DNA of 48,846 nt from Oxalobacteraceae bacterium (GTDB lineage: Bacteria > Pseudomonadota > Gammaproteobacteria > Burkholderiales > Burkholderiaceae_D). The notes beneath the pieces are model-generated. The model was not told the origin of the DNA. It saw only the letters and a list, made by a program, of their open reading frames with translations, and did not search any database. Location of the stretch: assembly GCA_021768485.1 (NCBI GenBank), contig JAIZVZ010000024.1, positions 1 to 48,846 on the forward strand. Reading direction: 5' to 3'. The position numbers and the translations under genes were made by a program. Position 1 is the first letter of the stretch. The number at the start of each line of letters is the position of its first letter. Shown here in pieces: positions 31,107 to 39,174 of the stretch.

Positions 31107-32402
31107 TCAGGCTGCTTTTACCAAGTCCCACGTGATCGTGTAGCCGTTGGCGCTGGCACCGTTACCGGTGTCCTGTGTGGCCGCGATCATCTTGTTATTG
31201 ATCGTTGGCCCGAAGGCCGAGACCCGATCACCCGTACGACGTCGTCGTACGGGATCCTTCCAGATCTCGAACCAGTTCAACCCTTCATCAGCTGAGGCGT
31301 AAAGGTGAGGAAGATATGCCAGGCCTGGAGCTGTCGAGTTGTTGATGCTGAACGACGCGATAATTGGATAGCCGGTTCCTGCCCATGCGATATCTTTGCC
31401 GATCAGTTGCGTGCCAGCCGTCATAGGATACATACAGCTCCAGCGGACGTTGCCGATCTGACGATAGCCGGTGCGAGGAATGACCATAATTCCGTAAGGA
31501 ATGCTGTCAGCACCAAGGATAATCGCCTTGCTCGTGATCAGCATACCGACAACCTGGGTAGCATCGGTCGCCGTCGTGCTTGGCCAGTCGGTCGGAAGGT
31601 TCAGTGTGTTCCAGGTCGCCGTACCGCCCGTCAAGACATTGCGCCAGTCATCGCTGTAGATGATCTGCATTTTGCTGGTGCCATAGAGGTTCGGACCCTG
31701 CCCGGTGTTGTCGCCAAACGACGCCCACATGCGATCCCACTCTTCGTCATACTCGAAGCCGTGGAGGTGACTGCCGCTGATCTGCCATGGCTGCAGGTTT
31801 GGCGACTGAAGCAGCTGATCGTATAGCAAAGTCCATGTGGCGCCGTTGTTAACTGTGACGTACGCGCGGTGTGCCTTGGCCGCATTATTGGTTACTGCAG
31901 TCGCGTTGTCAGCCGTGACATCTCCGGTGGATGTTGTGGCGACGGTCTGGGATCCTTGCTCAGCCACCACCATGACTCCGTTAGTTCCCATGCTCCAACG
32001 ATTTCCGGAATAATCGGACAGCGGGATGCCACCGGACAGCGTCAGCACACTGGTCCATGTCGCGGCAGTTTTGCTGGTTGACCAACCCGATGATCGGTAC
32101 ACAGCACCAACACCGGACAGGTTACCGTTGATACACAAAGCTTCGCCGTCGTACGTTTCGACCAAGGCGTACACACGATCACCGAAAGAATGCAGCAGCG
32201 TGGTGGCACCTGTAGTGTCGTTGATCGTGTACAGGCCGACGGCGCCGCCGTTCCGTACAGCGCCGAAGATCACCGATCGGTCGCGGGACATCGAAATTGG
32301 AATGACGCCGGCTGCAGATGCAAATCGTTGTTCATTTGCAAAAGAATACGGCATGTTGATCGCGTATGGTGGCGCGGTGATCGCGCCGCTAGTGATGGTC
32401 AT
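31107..32402 (-). CDS. Beta-propeller virion protein with Asp-box (BNR) repeats
   Basis: 431 aa from ATG at 32402 (GGAG 6 nt upstream; overlaps the previous stop as ATGA). Repeated strands carry Asp-box-like motifs: VTVNNGATWTLL (about 185-196), IIYSDDWRNV and YASADEGLNWFEIW near the C-terminus. These are typical of sialidase/BNR propellers, which in phages bind or cleave surface glycans or cap fibres. No catalytic Arg triad of sialidases is obvious, so binding is as likely as hydrolysis. It is the last gene of the host-recognition cluster. Confidence 0.72.
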   Translation of the reverse strand: MTITSGAITAPPYAINMPYSFANEQRFASAAGVIPISMSRDRSVIFGAVRNGGAVGLYTINDTTGATTLLHSFGDRVYALVETYDGEALCINGNLSGVGAVYRSSGWSTSKTAATWTSVLTLSGGIPLSDYSGNRWSMGTNGVMVVAEQGSQTVATTSTGDVTADNATAVTNNAAKAHRAYVTVNNGATWTLLYDQLLQSPNLQPWQISGSHLHGFEYDEEWDRMWASFGDNTGQGPNLYGTSKMQIIYSDDWRNVLTGGTATWNTLNLPTDWPSTTATDATQVVGMLITSKAIILGADSIPYGIMVIPRTGYRQIGNVRWSCMYPMTAGTQLIGKDIAWAGTGYPIIASFSINNSTAPGLAYLPHLYASADEGLNWFEIWKDPVRRRRTGDRVSAFGPTINNKMIAATQDTGNGASANGYTITWDLVKAA

Positions 32403-33520
32403 GGGTTCTCCGCTGTGGTGATGACCGCACATTCAGACGAGTTGAACATGTAGCCAAGTACGGTTGCATCGGCTGTGGCAGCCAGCAAAGTACAGGTAAG
32501 GGTGTTGGCGTCGGTGGCGGTAACAGTGACGTTCTGGATATTGAGCCCAGCTGGAGTGAAGCCCTCGAACCCGCGAATCGCCGTCGCACCTACGGTGATG
32601 CCGTGGCCCGGAACTGTGAAAGTCGCCGAAGTCGTACCGCCGGCTACAGCAGCAGTTGCCGCCTTCGTGCTGGCGCTCGCAACGCGAACGAATAGCTGCT
32701 TCTGTGCGTCTGCTCCAGTCAGGGTATCCTGGTTGCCTGGCGTGATAGCAGTCCACCCGGTAGACGGCGCATTTCGATTGTTGTTCGGGTTCGTGGTCAG
32801 TGCATATTCCATCGTTTGCAAGTTCGACGATGGGTTTGCCACAATGAGCGATTGACGACGGCTGTTCAAAACGGCTGGACGAACGGCGCCGCTGCTGGTC
32901 GCCGAGCGCACCTCGTAACTGAACGACGCATAGTACACATTCAGCGGCGTAACATTCGCAGATTTAACCGATTGAGGGCCAACCCCTTGCAGGGCGCCGA
33001 TAGTCGCGGCCCTCACGTACACGGCTACATCGTTGGTCAAACCAGTGACTGTGATCGGGCTGACGCCATCGACATATTTCACCAGCGAGTCGTCACTTGC
33101 CAGGTACACATACAGGCGGTCACCTGTAACAGTGTCGCCGCCGCTGTCAGCGTTGCGAGTAAATGTAGCTGTAACAAGGCCATTGCCAATGGCGACGCTA
33201 TTGATAGTTGGCGCGAGTGGCGCCACGGCGGGAACGGCGATGCCGACGGCAGGAGGCGGAAGATAGGTAATCGGCCGCGCGCCGATGGTATAGCCTCGAT
33301 CAGTAATCAGCACGGTGTAGGTCGAACCACTGGCCACCGCCGAGCCAATATCCTGAGATGCGCCGCCGACGGTCGGTGTGCGCGTGAACATCACAGTACC
33401 GCTGCCCTTGGCGTACGCCGCGGTGATCAGACTTCCCGCAATTGAGCTGCCGGTGACGCGCAGGTCGCTTTTAGCCAGGCCAGCCTTTGCCACGTTCACC
33501 AAAAATTGGCTGTAGCTCAT
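32399..33520 (-). CDS. Fn3/Ig-domain-containing fibre-type protein
   Basis: 373 aa, entirely beta-type. The N-terminal part (SYSQFLVNVAKAGLAKSDLRV... YTVLITDRGYTIG) precedes a Pro-rich hinge (YLPPPAVGIAVPAVAPLAPTINSV). An Fn3-like domain follows (TATFTRNADSGGDTVTGDRLYVYLASDDSLVKYVDGVSPITVTGLTNDVAVYVRAA, about 115-175) and a C-terminal beta domain (ATFTVPGHGITVGATAIRG). It is coupled to neighbours at both ends by ATGA overlaps. Probably an accessory fibre or fibre-base component. Confidence 0.65.
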   Translation of the reverse strand: MSYSQFLVNVAKAGLAKSDLRVTGSSIAGSLITAAYAKGSGTVMFTRTPTVGGASQDIGSAVASGSTYTVLITDRGYTIGARPITYLPPPAVGIAVPAVAPLAPTINSVAIGNGLVTATFTRNADSGGDTVTGDRLYVYLASDDSLVKYVDGVSPITVTGLTNDVAVYVRAATIGALQGVGPQSVKSANVTPLNVYYASFSYEVRSATSSGAVRPAVLNSRRQSLIVANPSSNLQTMEYALTTNPNNNRNAPSTGWTAITPGNQDTLTGADAQKQLFVRVASASTKAATAAVAGGTTSATFTVPGHGITVGATAIRGFEGFTPAGLNIQNVTVTATDANTLTCTLLAATADATVLGYMFNSSECAVITTAENP

Positions 33521-33753
33521 TGCTTCACCCAGTCAGTCTCGCCGACCAGATTGCCAGACGTGTCATAGGTGAAAGTCTTCAAATACGATCGGCCGTTGTA
33601 CGTCCACAGGTCGGTCACGAGGTTCCCCCCGCTGTAACCATAGGTGTGCGCACCGGCGCCGGTGTCGACCACTTTGGCGGAGTCACCGACACCGCCAAGT
33701 GTCTTGACCGAGCTTGCACCATCGCTCTGGTCGAGTTGAGTAGTTCCGGACAT
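33517..33753 (-). CDS. Small beta-repeat protein of the fibre cluster (78 aa)
   Basis: MSGTTQLDQSDGASSVKTLG, then TYGYSGGNLVTDLWTYNGRSYLKTFTYDTSGNLVGE, which resembles a YD-type repeat strand pattern. A GGGAAAA run precedes the ATG. It heads the three-gene fibre transcript, with a promoter-like element about 42 nt upstream. Possibly a fibre tip or spacer subunit. Confidence 0.65.
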   Translation of the reverse strand: MSGTTQLDQSDGASSVKTLGGVGDSAKVVDTGAGAHTYGYSGGNLVTDLWTYNGRSYLKTFTYDTSGNLVGETDWVKQ

Positions 33754-33794
33754 GATTTTCCCTATAAAATGCGCAGGAGCGCCAAATAGCCATC

Positions 33795-33810
33795 AGGATA
33801 ACGTCACGAA
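33795..33810 (-). promoter_or_regulatory. Promoter-like element before the fibre transcript
   Basis: Minus strand: TTCGTGA-CGT-TATCCT. Together with its downstream flank (GATGGCTA) it nearly repeats the element at 1025-1040. A leader of about 35 nt follows. Confidence 0.7.
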
Positions 33811-33838
33811 TTAATGACCTGACTCTGGGGCTGTTCTT

Positions 33839-36130
33839 TCAGAACAAAGGGTATGGGCCGTCTGATGGATCCACCAATCGAGGCCCATAACCACCAGGCA
33901 TCCCGGGCGCATTGTTGCGGACCATGACCATCACCGACGCGACACGATACAGGTTGTACATCACACCATTGAGCCGCCCCATCACCAGCGACTGCGTTTC
34001 GACCGATACATCTTCACCGCACAAAAAGAGCGACGAAGTTGGGTTTGGCGCTGAGTCCATGTTGTAAATGCCGTACTGCTGAATGGCCAAGGCATAGACG
34101 ACCGATTCCCGAGACGAAAGTGAAAGACCGGCGGAGTACATTGGGCCAGCCGCCACGCTCACTGAGTTGCTGGCCACAACATACACACCGACACCGCCTG
34201 TAGTGCCAGACGACTGCGAGCTGATCGTTGTGCCAGCCACCGTTTGGCCAGCCATGATCGTGCCATTGGTCATAGCTGTCACGGTCAAGACGCCACCGCT
34301 GATCGATCCAGTGAAAATTGCCCCGACGCTCTGACTTGGCGGGATCGCAAACAGCGCTCCAACAGGTACCGCCCCAGCATAATTTCCGTAGGCACCATCC
34401 ACATTGGTCGCCGGCCATACACGGCTGGTTGACCGGTCGGTGCTGCTGAGGATCGTAACGTTGACCGTCAACCCGGTCCCGGAGCCGCTGAGAGCTGTCG
34501 TCGACAGGCCAGTCGTGCCAGGCGAAACCGTGTAGCTACCGGTGTTACTCGGCCAAATCCCAGTCACTGCACCGGTGGCGACCGTGGTCGACGTAACGGT
34601 AAATTCCGCTGGCTGACCGGTGCCGCCGACCAGTTGCACCACGTCACCAGGCTTGTATCCAGTGCCGCCAGAGTTGACGGAAGGCAATGCGCTGGCATTC
34701 TGACTCACCCCGATCGTGGCAGTCTTTTTCTGCTTTCCGAGGCTCAAAATCATCACGAGCGCATGCTCGATTTTGCCGGCATCGATTTCCCACTGGCGAA
34801 CCAGCCCCGGCAGAAGCGGGCCGCCGCCAGCGCGCACGCCGCAGTTGGTGCCAAGGCTGGTGTAAGCCGTGTCGGAATTAATCTGCGGCCAGCCATAGCC
34901 GTACAGATCATGCACGGTGAAAGACGAGCAGGTGTGACGCCCAAGGCCCAGCGGATCATTCGCCGGCGCGGTGTAGTGCCACGCCTCGATGTACCAGCGG
35001 CCATCAGGAGAAAACAGCGCGATGTTGTTATCCGCGCCACTGGCTGCTGCCTGGATGTTCGCCGGAGTACGCATTTTAATTGTGCCGCTCAGCTGACTGG
35101 TGTCAGGGAAAGGCCAATAGTGTGAGGAGTCCGCCCGGCTCGCATAGAACCAGGTTTCCAATGGATCTGACTCCGAAGCTTGGAAAACATTGACCGATCC
35201 GCCGCCCCAAAAGAGTTGCCCTGCGTTATTCACGCGGAACGCAGCGGTTTCAACGTCAGAAGCGGATTGCAGCACGGCAGTGGCTGACAGCGGCGTGTTC
35301 CAGAAACTGTTCTTATTGAACGGGCGCTTGCGCGGATCGACATAGTTCGAGGCAGAAGACTCGGATGGCACGCTGGTGTTGATGACCGCAACCGCATTCG
35401 CGGTGACAGAACGGCCAGCACTATCAGCTGTCGAAAACTGGTGGACGACACTGATCGTGAATGGTGCTTGCGTGTTTATCTTACGGTTCGTGGTCAATCC
35501 GGTGCTTACAGCGAAGCCGGAGGTGCTGAGCGATACCAGCGCGCCGGCCGATACCGAGCCGAGATCCATCTGGTTGACTTCGCGCGCACTGATGCGGAAA
35601 GTTGCTGCCATGGACGTTGATGTTGAGACACCAGACGATGCCCTCTGGATCAGGTTGGCAGTGGAGCCGAAATAGACCTGGAACGTACCAGCCGAACCGA
35701 ACTGCGCAGGGCAGTTCCACGTGACGGTGACGTCGATATATTCGCCGTTGGCAATGGCCCCAGCTGGAATATCGATTGAGCACAGCACAACTGCCGAAGT
35801 TGCAACCGAGTCGTAAGAGGTGCCACCCGGCCGCGACTTAATCTGCGTTCCTTCTGGGATCCGATAGCGGCTGACGCCAGCACCGTTCACCACCCGCTTG
35901 AACTTGACGCCGTTGACGTACTGCTCCTCGCCAAAGTCAAGCATTGGGATGTTGGCCTGCGGCTTGTCTGCCGACACATTGAACGCGAGAGGATCATTGC
36001 CCAGCTGCAGCACATTTCCGTTGCCGTCCAGGATGCTGGCGTTGTCGGCGCCGAGTACGGCGACCGACGATACCTTCAGGCTCGTGTTAGACATCGGCGA
36101 GCCGAATTTTTTATTGATGGTGACGGCCAT
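33839..36130 (-). CDS. Large receptor-binding/tailspike-type protein with nested insertions
   Basis: 763 aa. Residues 1-255 are beta-rich virion-anchoring type (VNGVKFKRVVNGAG; a DUF-like strand pattern). From about 270 a second region begins SFWNTPLSATA and contains WPFPDTSQLSG, TVHDLYGYGWPQIN, GVRAGGGPLLPGLVRQWEID, IEHALVMI, VWPATNVDG, GALFAIPP and ALAIQQYGIYNMD, resembling secreted bacterial proteins of unknown function that I have seen unannotated. Two small beta domains interrupt it (about 470-567 and 600-662; the second has FTGSISGGVLTVTAMTNGTI, a common fibre module). Likely a glycan-binding or glycan-degrading spike. Confidence 0.68.
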   Translation of the reverse strand: MAVTINKKFGSPMSNTSLKVSSVAVLGADNASILDGNGNVLQLGNDPLAFNVSADKPQANIPMLDFGEEQYVNGVKFKRVVNGAGVSRYRIPEGTQIKSRPGGTSYDSVATSAVVLCSIDIPAGAIANGEYIDVTVTWNCPAQFGSAGTFQVYFGSTANLIQRASSGVSTSTSMAATFRISAREVNQMDLGSVSAGALVSLSTSGFAVSTGLTTNRKINTQAPFTISVVHQFSTADSAGRSVTANAVAVINTSVPSESSASNYVDPRKRPFNKNSFWNTPLSATAVLQSASDVETAAFRVNNAGQLFWGGGSVNVFQASESDPLETWFYASRADSSHYWPFPDTSQLSGTIKMRTPANIQAAASGADNNIALFSPDGRWYIEAWHYTAPANDPLGLGRHTCSSFTVHDLYGYGWPQINSDTAYTSLGTNCGVRAGGGPLLPGLVRQWEIDAGKIEHALVMILSLGKQKKTATIGVSQNASALPSVNSGGTGYKPGDVVQLVGGTGQPAEFTVTSTTVATGAVTGIWPSNTGSYTVSPGTTGLSTTALSGSGTGLTVNVTILSSTDRSTSRVWPATNVDGAYGNYAGAVPVGALFAIPPSQSVGAIFTGSISGGVLTVTAMTNGTIMAGQTVAGTTISSQSSGTTGGVGVYVVASNSVSVAAGPMYSAGLSLSSRESVVYALAIQQYGIYNMDSAPNPTSSLFLCGEDVSVETQSLVMGRLNGVMYNLYRVASVMVMVRNNAPGMPGGYGPRLVDPSDGPYPLF

Positions 36131-36133
36131 GGA

Positions 36134-36454
36134 TCAGCTCCCCATGCCGCAGCTGACTGCTGCACCGGTGCCGCTGATGGCCGAGACGCGTGCGCGGATA
36201 TACGCGAGCGGTGTCTCGTAATAAAAGCCATCCGAAGGAGACGCCGTGGTCAGGTCGATCTGAGCAAGCGTCACCCATCCGCTGCCGGTATTGCTGCCCT
36301 CGATGATCACCGAGGCGGCAGCACCGGTGCCGACGAGATCGGCCTGGAATGTCTTCTTCACCGGACGCCCCGAAACAGGGTTACCAGCGCCAACAGATGT
36401 AGCACCGCTCAGCAGCATATCGCCGACAACCGGCATATCAGTAGTTCGGGTCAT
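36134..36454 (-). CDS. Small structural protein preceding the tailspike (106 aa)
   Basis: MTRTTDMPVVGDMLLSGATS, then a beta pattern KKTFQADLVGTGAAASVIIEGSN... WVTLAQIDLTTASPSDGFYYETPLAYIRARVS, typical of small phage proteins with an Ig-like fold found beside fibres. AGGA lies 9 nt before the ATG. It starts the transcript that continues to the tailspike 3 nt downstream. Possibly a decoration or spike-base protein. Confidence 0.65.
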   Translation of the reverse strand: MTRTTDMPVVGDMLLSGATSVGAGNPVSGRPVKKTFQADLVGTGAAASVIIEGSNTGSGWVTLAQIDLTTASPSDGFYYETPLAYIRARVSAISGTGAAVSCGMGS

Positions 36455-36486
36455 GGTGGTTCCTAAGGCGTCGAATGAATAACGTT

Positions 36487-36502
36487 AGGATATCGTCACG
36501 AA
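36487..36502 (-). promoter_or_regulatory. Promoter-like element before the tailspike transcript
   Basis: Minus strand: TTCGTGA-CGA-TATCCT. Predicted leader about 27 nt, with SD AGGA before the ATG at 36454. Confidence 0.7.
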
Positions 36503-36511
36503 CGCAACACA

Positions 36512-36527
36512 TGTTCGCAAGCGAACA
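36512..36527. promoter_or_regulatory. Perfect palindrome TGTTCGC-AA-GCGAACA, candidate operator
   Basis: Seven-bp arms with a 2-bp centre between divergent promoters. It lies about 20 bp upstream of the plus-strand -10 box TATACT (36547-36552) and just behind the minus-strand element, so one dimeric regulator could control both. A second small inverted repeat, GCTCA/TGAGC, lies just before the -10. Confidence 0.5.
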
Positions 36528-36546
36528 CGATTGCTCATTTTTGAGC

Positions 36547-36552
36547 TATACT
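36547..36552 (+). promoter_or_regulatory. Candidate -10 box TATACT for the plus-strand gene at 36578
   Basis: TATACT with predicted start near 36559 and an AGGGAGG ribosome site before the ATG at 36578. No good -35 is seen, which would fit an activator- or repressor-controlled promoter next to the palindrome. Confidence 0.45.
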
Positions 36553-36577
36553 TTCATCATCACCAACAGGGAGGTTT

Positions 36578-36982
36578 ATGGAAATCGTTCGCATCAGTGG
36601 GCACGGCAAGTACGGCCCGAAAATCGCGCTGGCCTGCATTACTTCCAGCCTGGAAAACAGCGCGCGCGCAGTGCTCAACGTTACCGGTGACAGCACCACG
36701 GCCGGCGTGCTGGCCATGTGCTCGAAGCCAGTGCCGTACGCCATCGTGCTGCATGACTTCGATCCGGCCGGCCGCATCAGCCTGGACGAACTGGCTAGCG
36801 AGCCGCGCATGCAGAAAGTGCTGTGCTTCGTGGAGATGTCGGCGGCCATGCCCGACGATGCGCTCGATGACGTGCTGCCGATCACCATCACTTCCAGCAC
36901 CGCCGAGACGCTGCGACTGATCAGCGCCAGCGCTGGCCTGCTGTCGCGCTCGGCGGATAGTGATGGCGGTGATCACGATTAG
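36578..36982 (+). CDS. Uncharacterised early-type protein (134 aa)
   Basis: Very strong Shine-Dalgarno (AGGGAGG) 5-6 nt before the ATG. MEIVRISGHGKYGPKIALAC, then alternating helix/strand sequence with SKPVPYAIVLHDFDPAGRISLDEL in the middle and a Ser/Asp-rich C-terminus. No recognised family. It is monocistronic, followed by a hairpin GCAACAG/CTGTTGC (36996-37018) without a T run. Confidence 0.7.
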   Translation: MEIVRISGHGKYGPKIALACITSSLENSARAVLNVTGDSTTAGVLAMCSKPVPYAIVLHDFDPAGRISLDELASEPRMQKVLCFVEMSAAMPDDALDDVLPITITSSTAETLRLISASAGLLSRSADSDGGDHD

Positions 36983-37041
36983 GCGCGGCGCCGGCGCAAC
37001 AGCTACCCAGTCTGTTGCCCCACCAGCTTAATCATTTGCGG

Positions 37042-37089
37042 TACAATGAATTTTTCCGATTAACTTTTTATAGGGCGCTCATCGGGCGC
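37042..37089 (+). promoter_or_regulatory. Promoter -10 (TACAAT) plus leader hairpin, copy A
   Basis: GGTACAATG (-10 at 37042-37047) followed 27 nt on by the hairpin GCGCTC-ATC-GGGCGC (37075-37089), 7 nt before the ATG at 37097. The same arrangement recurs at 41016-41064. No -35 box is clear. Confidence 0.55.
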
Positions 37090-37096
37090 GAAAACT

Positions 37097-37930
37097 ATGA
37101 CTGCTGCACTGCCAATCAAACACAAGCCGTTCAACCTGGAGCATGCGAAGGCCGGCGCGCCGATCGCCAGCGACGATGGCGTGCCGGTACGCATTTTGTG
37201 CTGGGACCGAAAGCACCCTACTCACCCAATCATCGCAATTGAAGAGATCGGCGATCATGAGGCAATCGCGTTTCGCGCTAACTGCTGCACAGAGTTCGGC
37301 GGCTCAAACAAGTTGGTCATGATGCCCCTCGGCTACATCGACGGCAAGCCGGTGTTTGTGGGTGATGAGATCGAAGATGGCGGTCCGGGCGACTGGACGC
37401 CAAGCACGGCATATCCTTGCAACCGTGACTTCAAGAATTGCCGCTGGCCGGCGCCGGAGCGCGAGTATCCGAAGTTTGACGGCAGCATCGACGCGCTTTC
37501 CATTGAGTACAATAAGAGCAAAACTTTCGCAGGGGGTTTAGTTCTCGCCGCCAACGCCGCCCTGCGCCACGCGATCGATGCCGGCCAGGTGGTGACGGCC
37601 GGCGACCACGACGCCGCCATCAAGGCGCAGGACGTGCTGCTGGAGAACGCGCGGGCCGAGCTGCAGCGCACTCGCGTCGAGAAGCAGGCGTTCTACGGCA
37701 TTGTCAACGTCGGCACGGTGTACGGCACCGTCGAGGCTATCGAATGCATCAAGGCTCAACTGGATGACGCCCGCAACCGCCGCGCCGCGCGCGACATGGC
37801 GGTTGCGGAAGCTGTACGCGCTGAAATAGCCAGTCAGATCGGCCCTATGGTATCTGCGAAGTACGGCATCAGCATTGATTTCCAGATTATAGGCGACCTC
37901 GCCGCCATAATCGCCAAGGTGCCAGCGTGA
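37097..37930 (+). CDS. Accessory protein with N-terminal beta domain and C-terminal helix (277 aa)
   Basis: The N-terminal half (PVRILCWDRKHPTHPIIAIEE... VMMPLGYIDGKPVFVGDEIE, about 28-100) is a conserved-looking phage accessory domain that recurs in proteins of unknown function. The C-terminal half is helical (NARAELQRTRVEKQAF... DDARNRRAARDMAVAEAVRAEIASQ). It is the first gene of a coupled operon; its stop overlaps the next start as GTGA. Function is unknown. Confidence 0.72.
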   Translation: MTAALPIKHKPFNLEHAKAGAPIASDDGVPVRILCWDRKHPTHPIIAIEEIGDHEAIAFRANCCTEFGGSNKLVMMPLGYIDGKPVFVGDEIEDGGPGDWTPSTAYPCNRDFKNCRWPAPEREYPKFDGSIDALSIEYNKSKTFAGGLVLAANAALRHAIDAGQVVTAGDHDAAIKAQDVLLENARAELQRTRVEKQAFYGIVNVGTVYGTVEAIECIKAQLDDARNRRAARDMAVAEAVRAEIASQIGPMVSAKYGISIDFQIIGDLAAIIAKVPA

Positions 37931-38172
37931 AGCGCGCGCTGCTGCTGTTCGTGGTGGTGCTTCTGGCCGGCTGCAATGTGCCGCAAGACACTTCTGCACC
38001 TGATCAATGCCTACGCCGCGAGATTTTCAAGGAATGCCTCGCGGCGCTGCCGGCCGGCCCGGTGGCAACCAAATATAACGATTGGGATGAAGTGGTGGAA
38101 GAGTGCGAGCGCTCAGCCTACTACCAGTCGCGCCGCAACATCGAGGCGATCAAACCGGAATGCCGGCCATGA
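37927..38172 (+). CDS. Small phage lipoprotein (81 aa)
   Basis: Start GTG overlaps the previous stop. A signal peptide MKRALLLFVVVLLAGC ends in the lipobox LLAG-C (Cys16), predicting a diacylglycerol-modified mature protein. Mature part: CLRREIFKECLAALPAGP and YNDWDEVVEECERSAYYQSRRN, with two further Cys. Small lipoproteins of this type are common in accessory operons of proteobacterial phages; superinfection exclusion or an envelope role is possible. It is unlikely to be an o-spanin, as no i-spanin gene is nearby. Confidence 0.78.
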   Translation: MKRALLLFVVVLLAGCNVPQDTSAPDQCLRREIFKECLAALPAGPVATKYNDWDEVVEECERSAYYQSRRNIEAIKPECRP

Positions 38173-38447
38173 GCGACCTCGACCTCATCCGCCTGGCCGC
38201 CACCGCCGCCGGCAAGCACCGCGCCGAATGGGACTTCGACTATCTCATGTCGCGCGGCGTGGACGTGTCGCGCGACATGCTGTGGAATCCGCTGACCAGC
38301 AACGGCGATGCGCTGTGGCTGGCCGTCAAGGTGCCGGCCGTCGACCTGGAAGACCTGATCGCCGAGGCATGGCGTGCGTGCGACGACCACAGCGCCGCAT
38401 GCGCCTACGTCCGCCGTGCCATCACTGAAGCAGTAGCCACTGCATGA
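38169..38447 (+). CDS. Phage accessory protein of a common small family (92 aa)
   Basis: ATG overlaps the lipoprotein stop (ATGA). It encodes MSDLDLIRLAATAAGKHRAE with WNPLTSNGDALWLAVKVPAVD in the centre and ends RRAITEAVATA. The W-PL-GDAL-LAVK pattern recurs in small proteins of many proteobacterial phages, without known function. An upstream in-frame ATG at 38103 would overlap the lipoprotein gene by 70 nt and is less likely. Confidence 0.75.
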   Translation: MSDLDLIRLAATAAGKHRAEWDFDYLMSRGVDVSRDMLWNPLTSNGDALWLAVKVPAVDLEDLIAEAWRACDDHSAACAYVRRAITEAVATA

Positions 38448-38683
38448 CCGCCCCACTGCGCCAGCACGGCCGCCTCGTCGCAACAATCGAGCGCAGCTGC
38501 GCTCACAAGAACCGCTATCCTGACGAGGTGACCGCGCGGGCCATGGGCATCACGCAGTCAGAAATGTCTGGATACAAGATTTTCATCTACCCATGTGTGA
38601 CCTGCCGAGGCTGGCACCTGACCAAGTCGCCGAGCAGCGACAAGACGCGCGTGGCCGGGTATTTCAAGCCGACGCCACGCTGA
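38444..38683 (+). CDS. Small Cys/Arg-rich protein (79 aa)
   Basis: Coupled by ATGA. MTAPLRQHGRLVATIERSCA with a segment KNRYPDEVTARAMGI, then YPCVTCRGWHLTKSP. Residues CVTC plus an earlier Cys/His pair could bind one metal ion, as in zinc-ribbon proteins of accessory phage operons. Function unknown. Confidence 0.68.
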   Translation: MTAPLRQHGRLVATIERSCAHKNRYPDEVTARAMGITQSEMSGYKIFIYPCVTCRGWHLTKSPSSDKTRVAGYFKPTPR

Positions 38684-38709
38684 TTAACGCTTCACTACTG
38701 AATGATATT

Positions 38710-38883
38710 ATGGAAACTATCGACAACGACAGCCCGCGCCAGCCGGTGTGGCCAGGCCGGATCAAAGCCGAACCAGTCAAGAAAAACGCGCCGGCACCGG
38801 AAATTCGCGTGGTGCCAAAACCCCGCCGCTGCATCTGCGGCGCCCGCCCCAACCCAGCCGGCGTCCTGCCGTGCGACCACTAG
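38710..38883 (+). CDS. Small basic protein with C-terminal Cys cluster (57 aa)
   Basis: METIDNDSPRQPVWPGRIKA, then KKNAPAPEIRVVPKPRRCICGARPN and a short tail ending LPCDH. The CIC...C..H pattern may bind a metal. No SD precedes the ATG; a TTAACG-N16-TATTAT promoter-like string overlaps it, so either translation is weak or the true start is elsewhere. Upstream continuation of the frame overlaps the previous gene and is not favoured. Confidence 0.5.
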   Translation: METIDNDSPRQPVWPGRIKAEPVKKNAPAPEIRVVPKPRRCICGARPNPAGVLPCDH

Positions 38884-38894
38884 GAGTAACCAGC

Positions 38895-39092
38895 ATGCGC
38901 ATCAACTTCGCCCCCGCCATCGCCTTCGCGCTCGGCCTCGCCTCCTACGGCCATGCGCTGCTGGAGCGTGACACCATTTCAGGCCCGATCGACCCCCGTA
39001 TCGACGTCCTGGCCATCGCCGCGCTTGGCGTATTGGCGCACTTCGCTTTCGAGTTCCACACCACCCGAAAATCTGATGATGTAGCCGGGTAG
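38895..39092 (+). CDS. Small membrane protein (65 aa)
   Basis: GGAG 9 nt before the ATG. MRINFAPAIAFALGLASYGH, then a polar loop and a second hydrophobic stretch VLAIAALGVLAHFAFEF (about 39-55), ending in a charged tail. Two short transmembrane helices are likely. Last gene before the AraC-type regulator; 82 nt of AT-rich DNA follow, which hold the regulator's promoter. Confidence 0.65.
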   Translation: MRINFAPAIAFALGLASYGHALLERDTISGPIDPRIDVLAIAALGVLAHFAFEFHTTRKSDDVAG

Positions 39093-39140
39093 TGGTTGAA
39101 GTTTCTGCACATTTTCCTGCCCGGCGCCCTAATGATTATG

Positions 39141-39168
39141 TTGTATAACTAAAATATTCCGCTATACG
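39141..39168 (+). promoter_or_regulatory. Sigma-70-like promoter of the AraC-type gene, leaderless spacing
   Basis: TTGTAT-N16-TATACG, then GTCGGG and ATG (39175). The 6-nt gap is the same as for the minus-strand leaderless promoters, but the CGTGA element is absent. Confidence 0.55.
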
Positions 39169-39174
39169 GTCGGG

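Noticed and set aside
1136-31545. Other TCGTGA/TCACGA hits (near 1136, 6793, 19202, 27282, 28030, 31535)
   Set aside because: They lie inside genes and lack the A and T anchors of the hexamer at the right distance, so they are not counted as copies of the promoter element.
37927-38172. Lipoprotein considered as an outer-membrane spanin
   Set aside because: No neighbouring inner-membrane spanin, endolysin or holin, and the mature part lacks a Pro-rich region.
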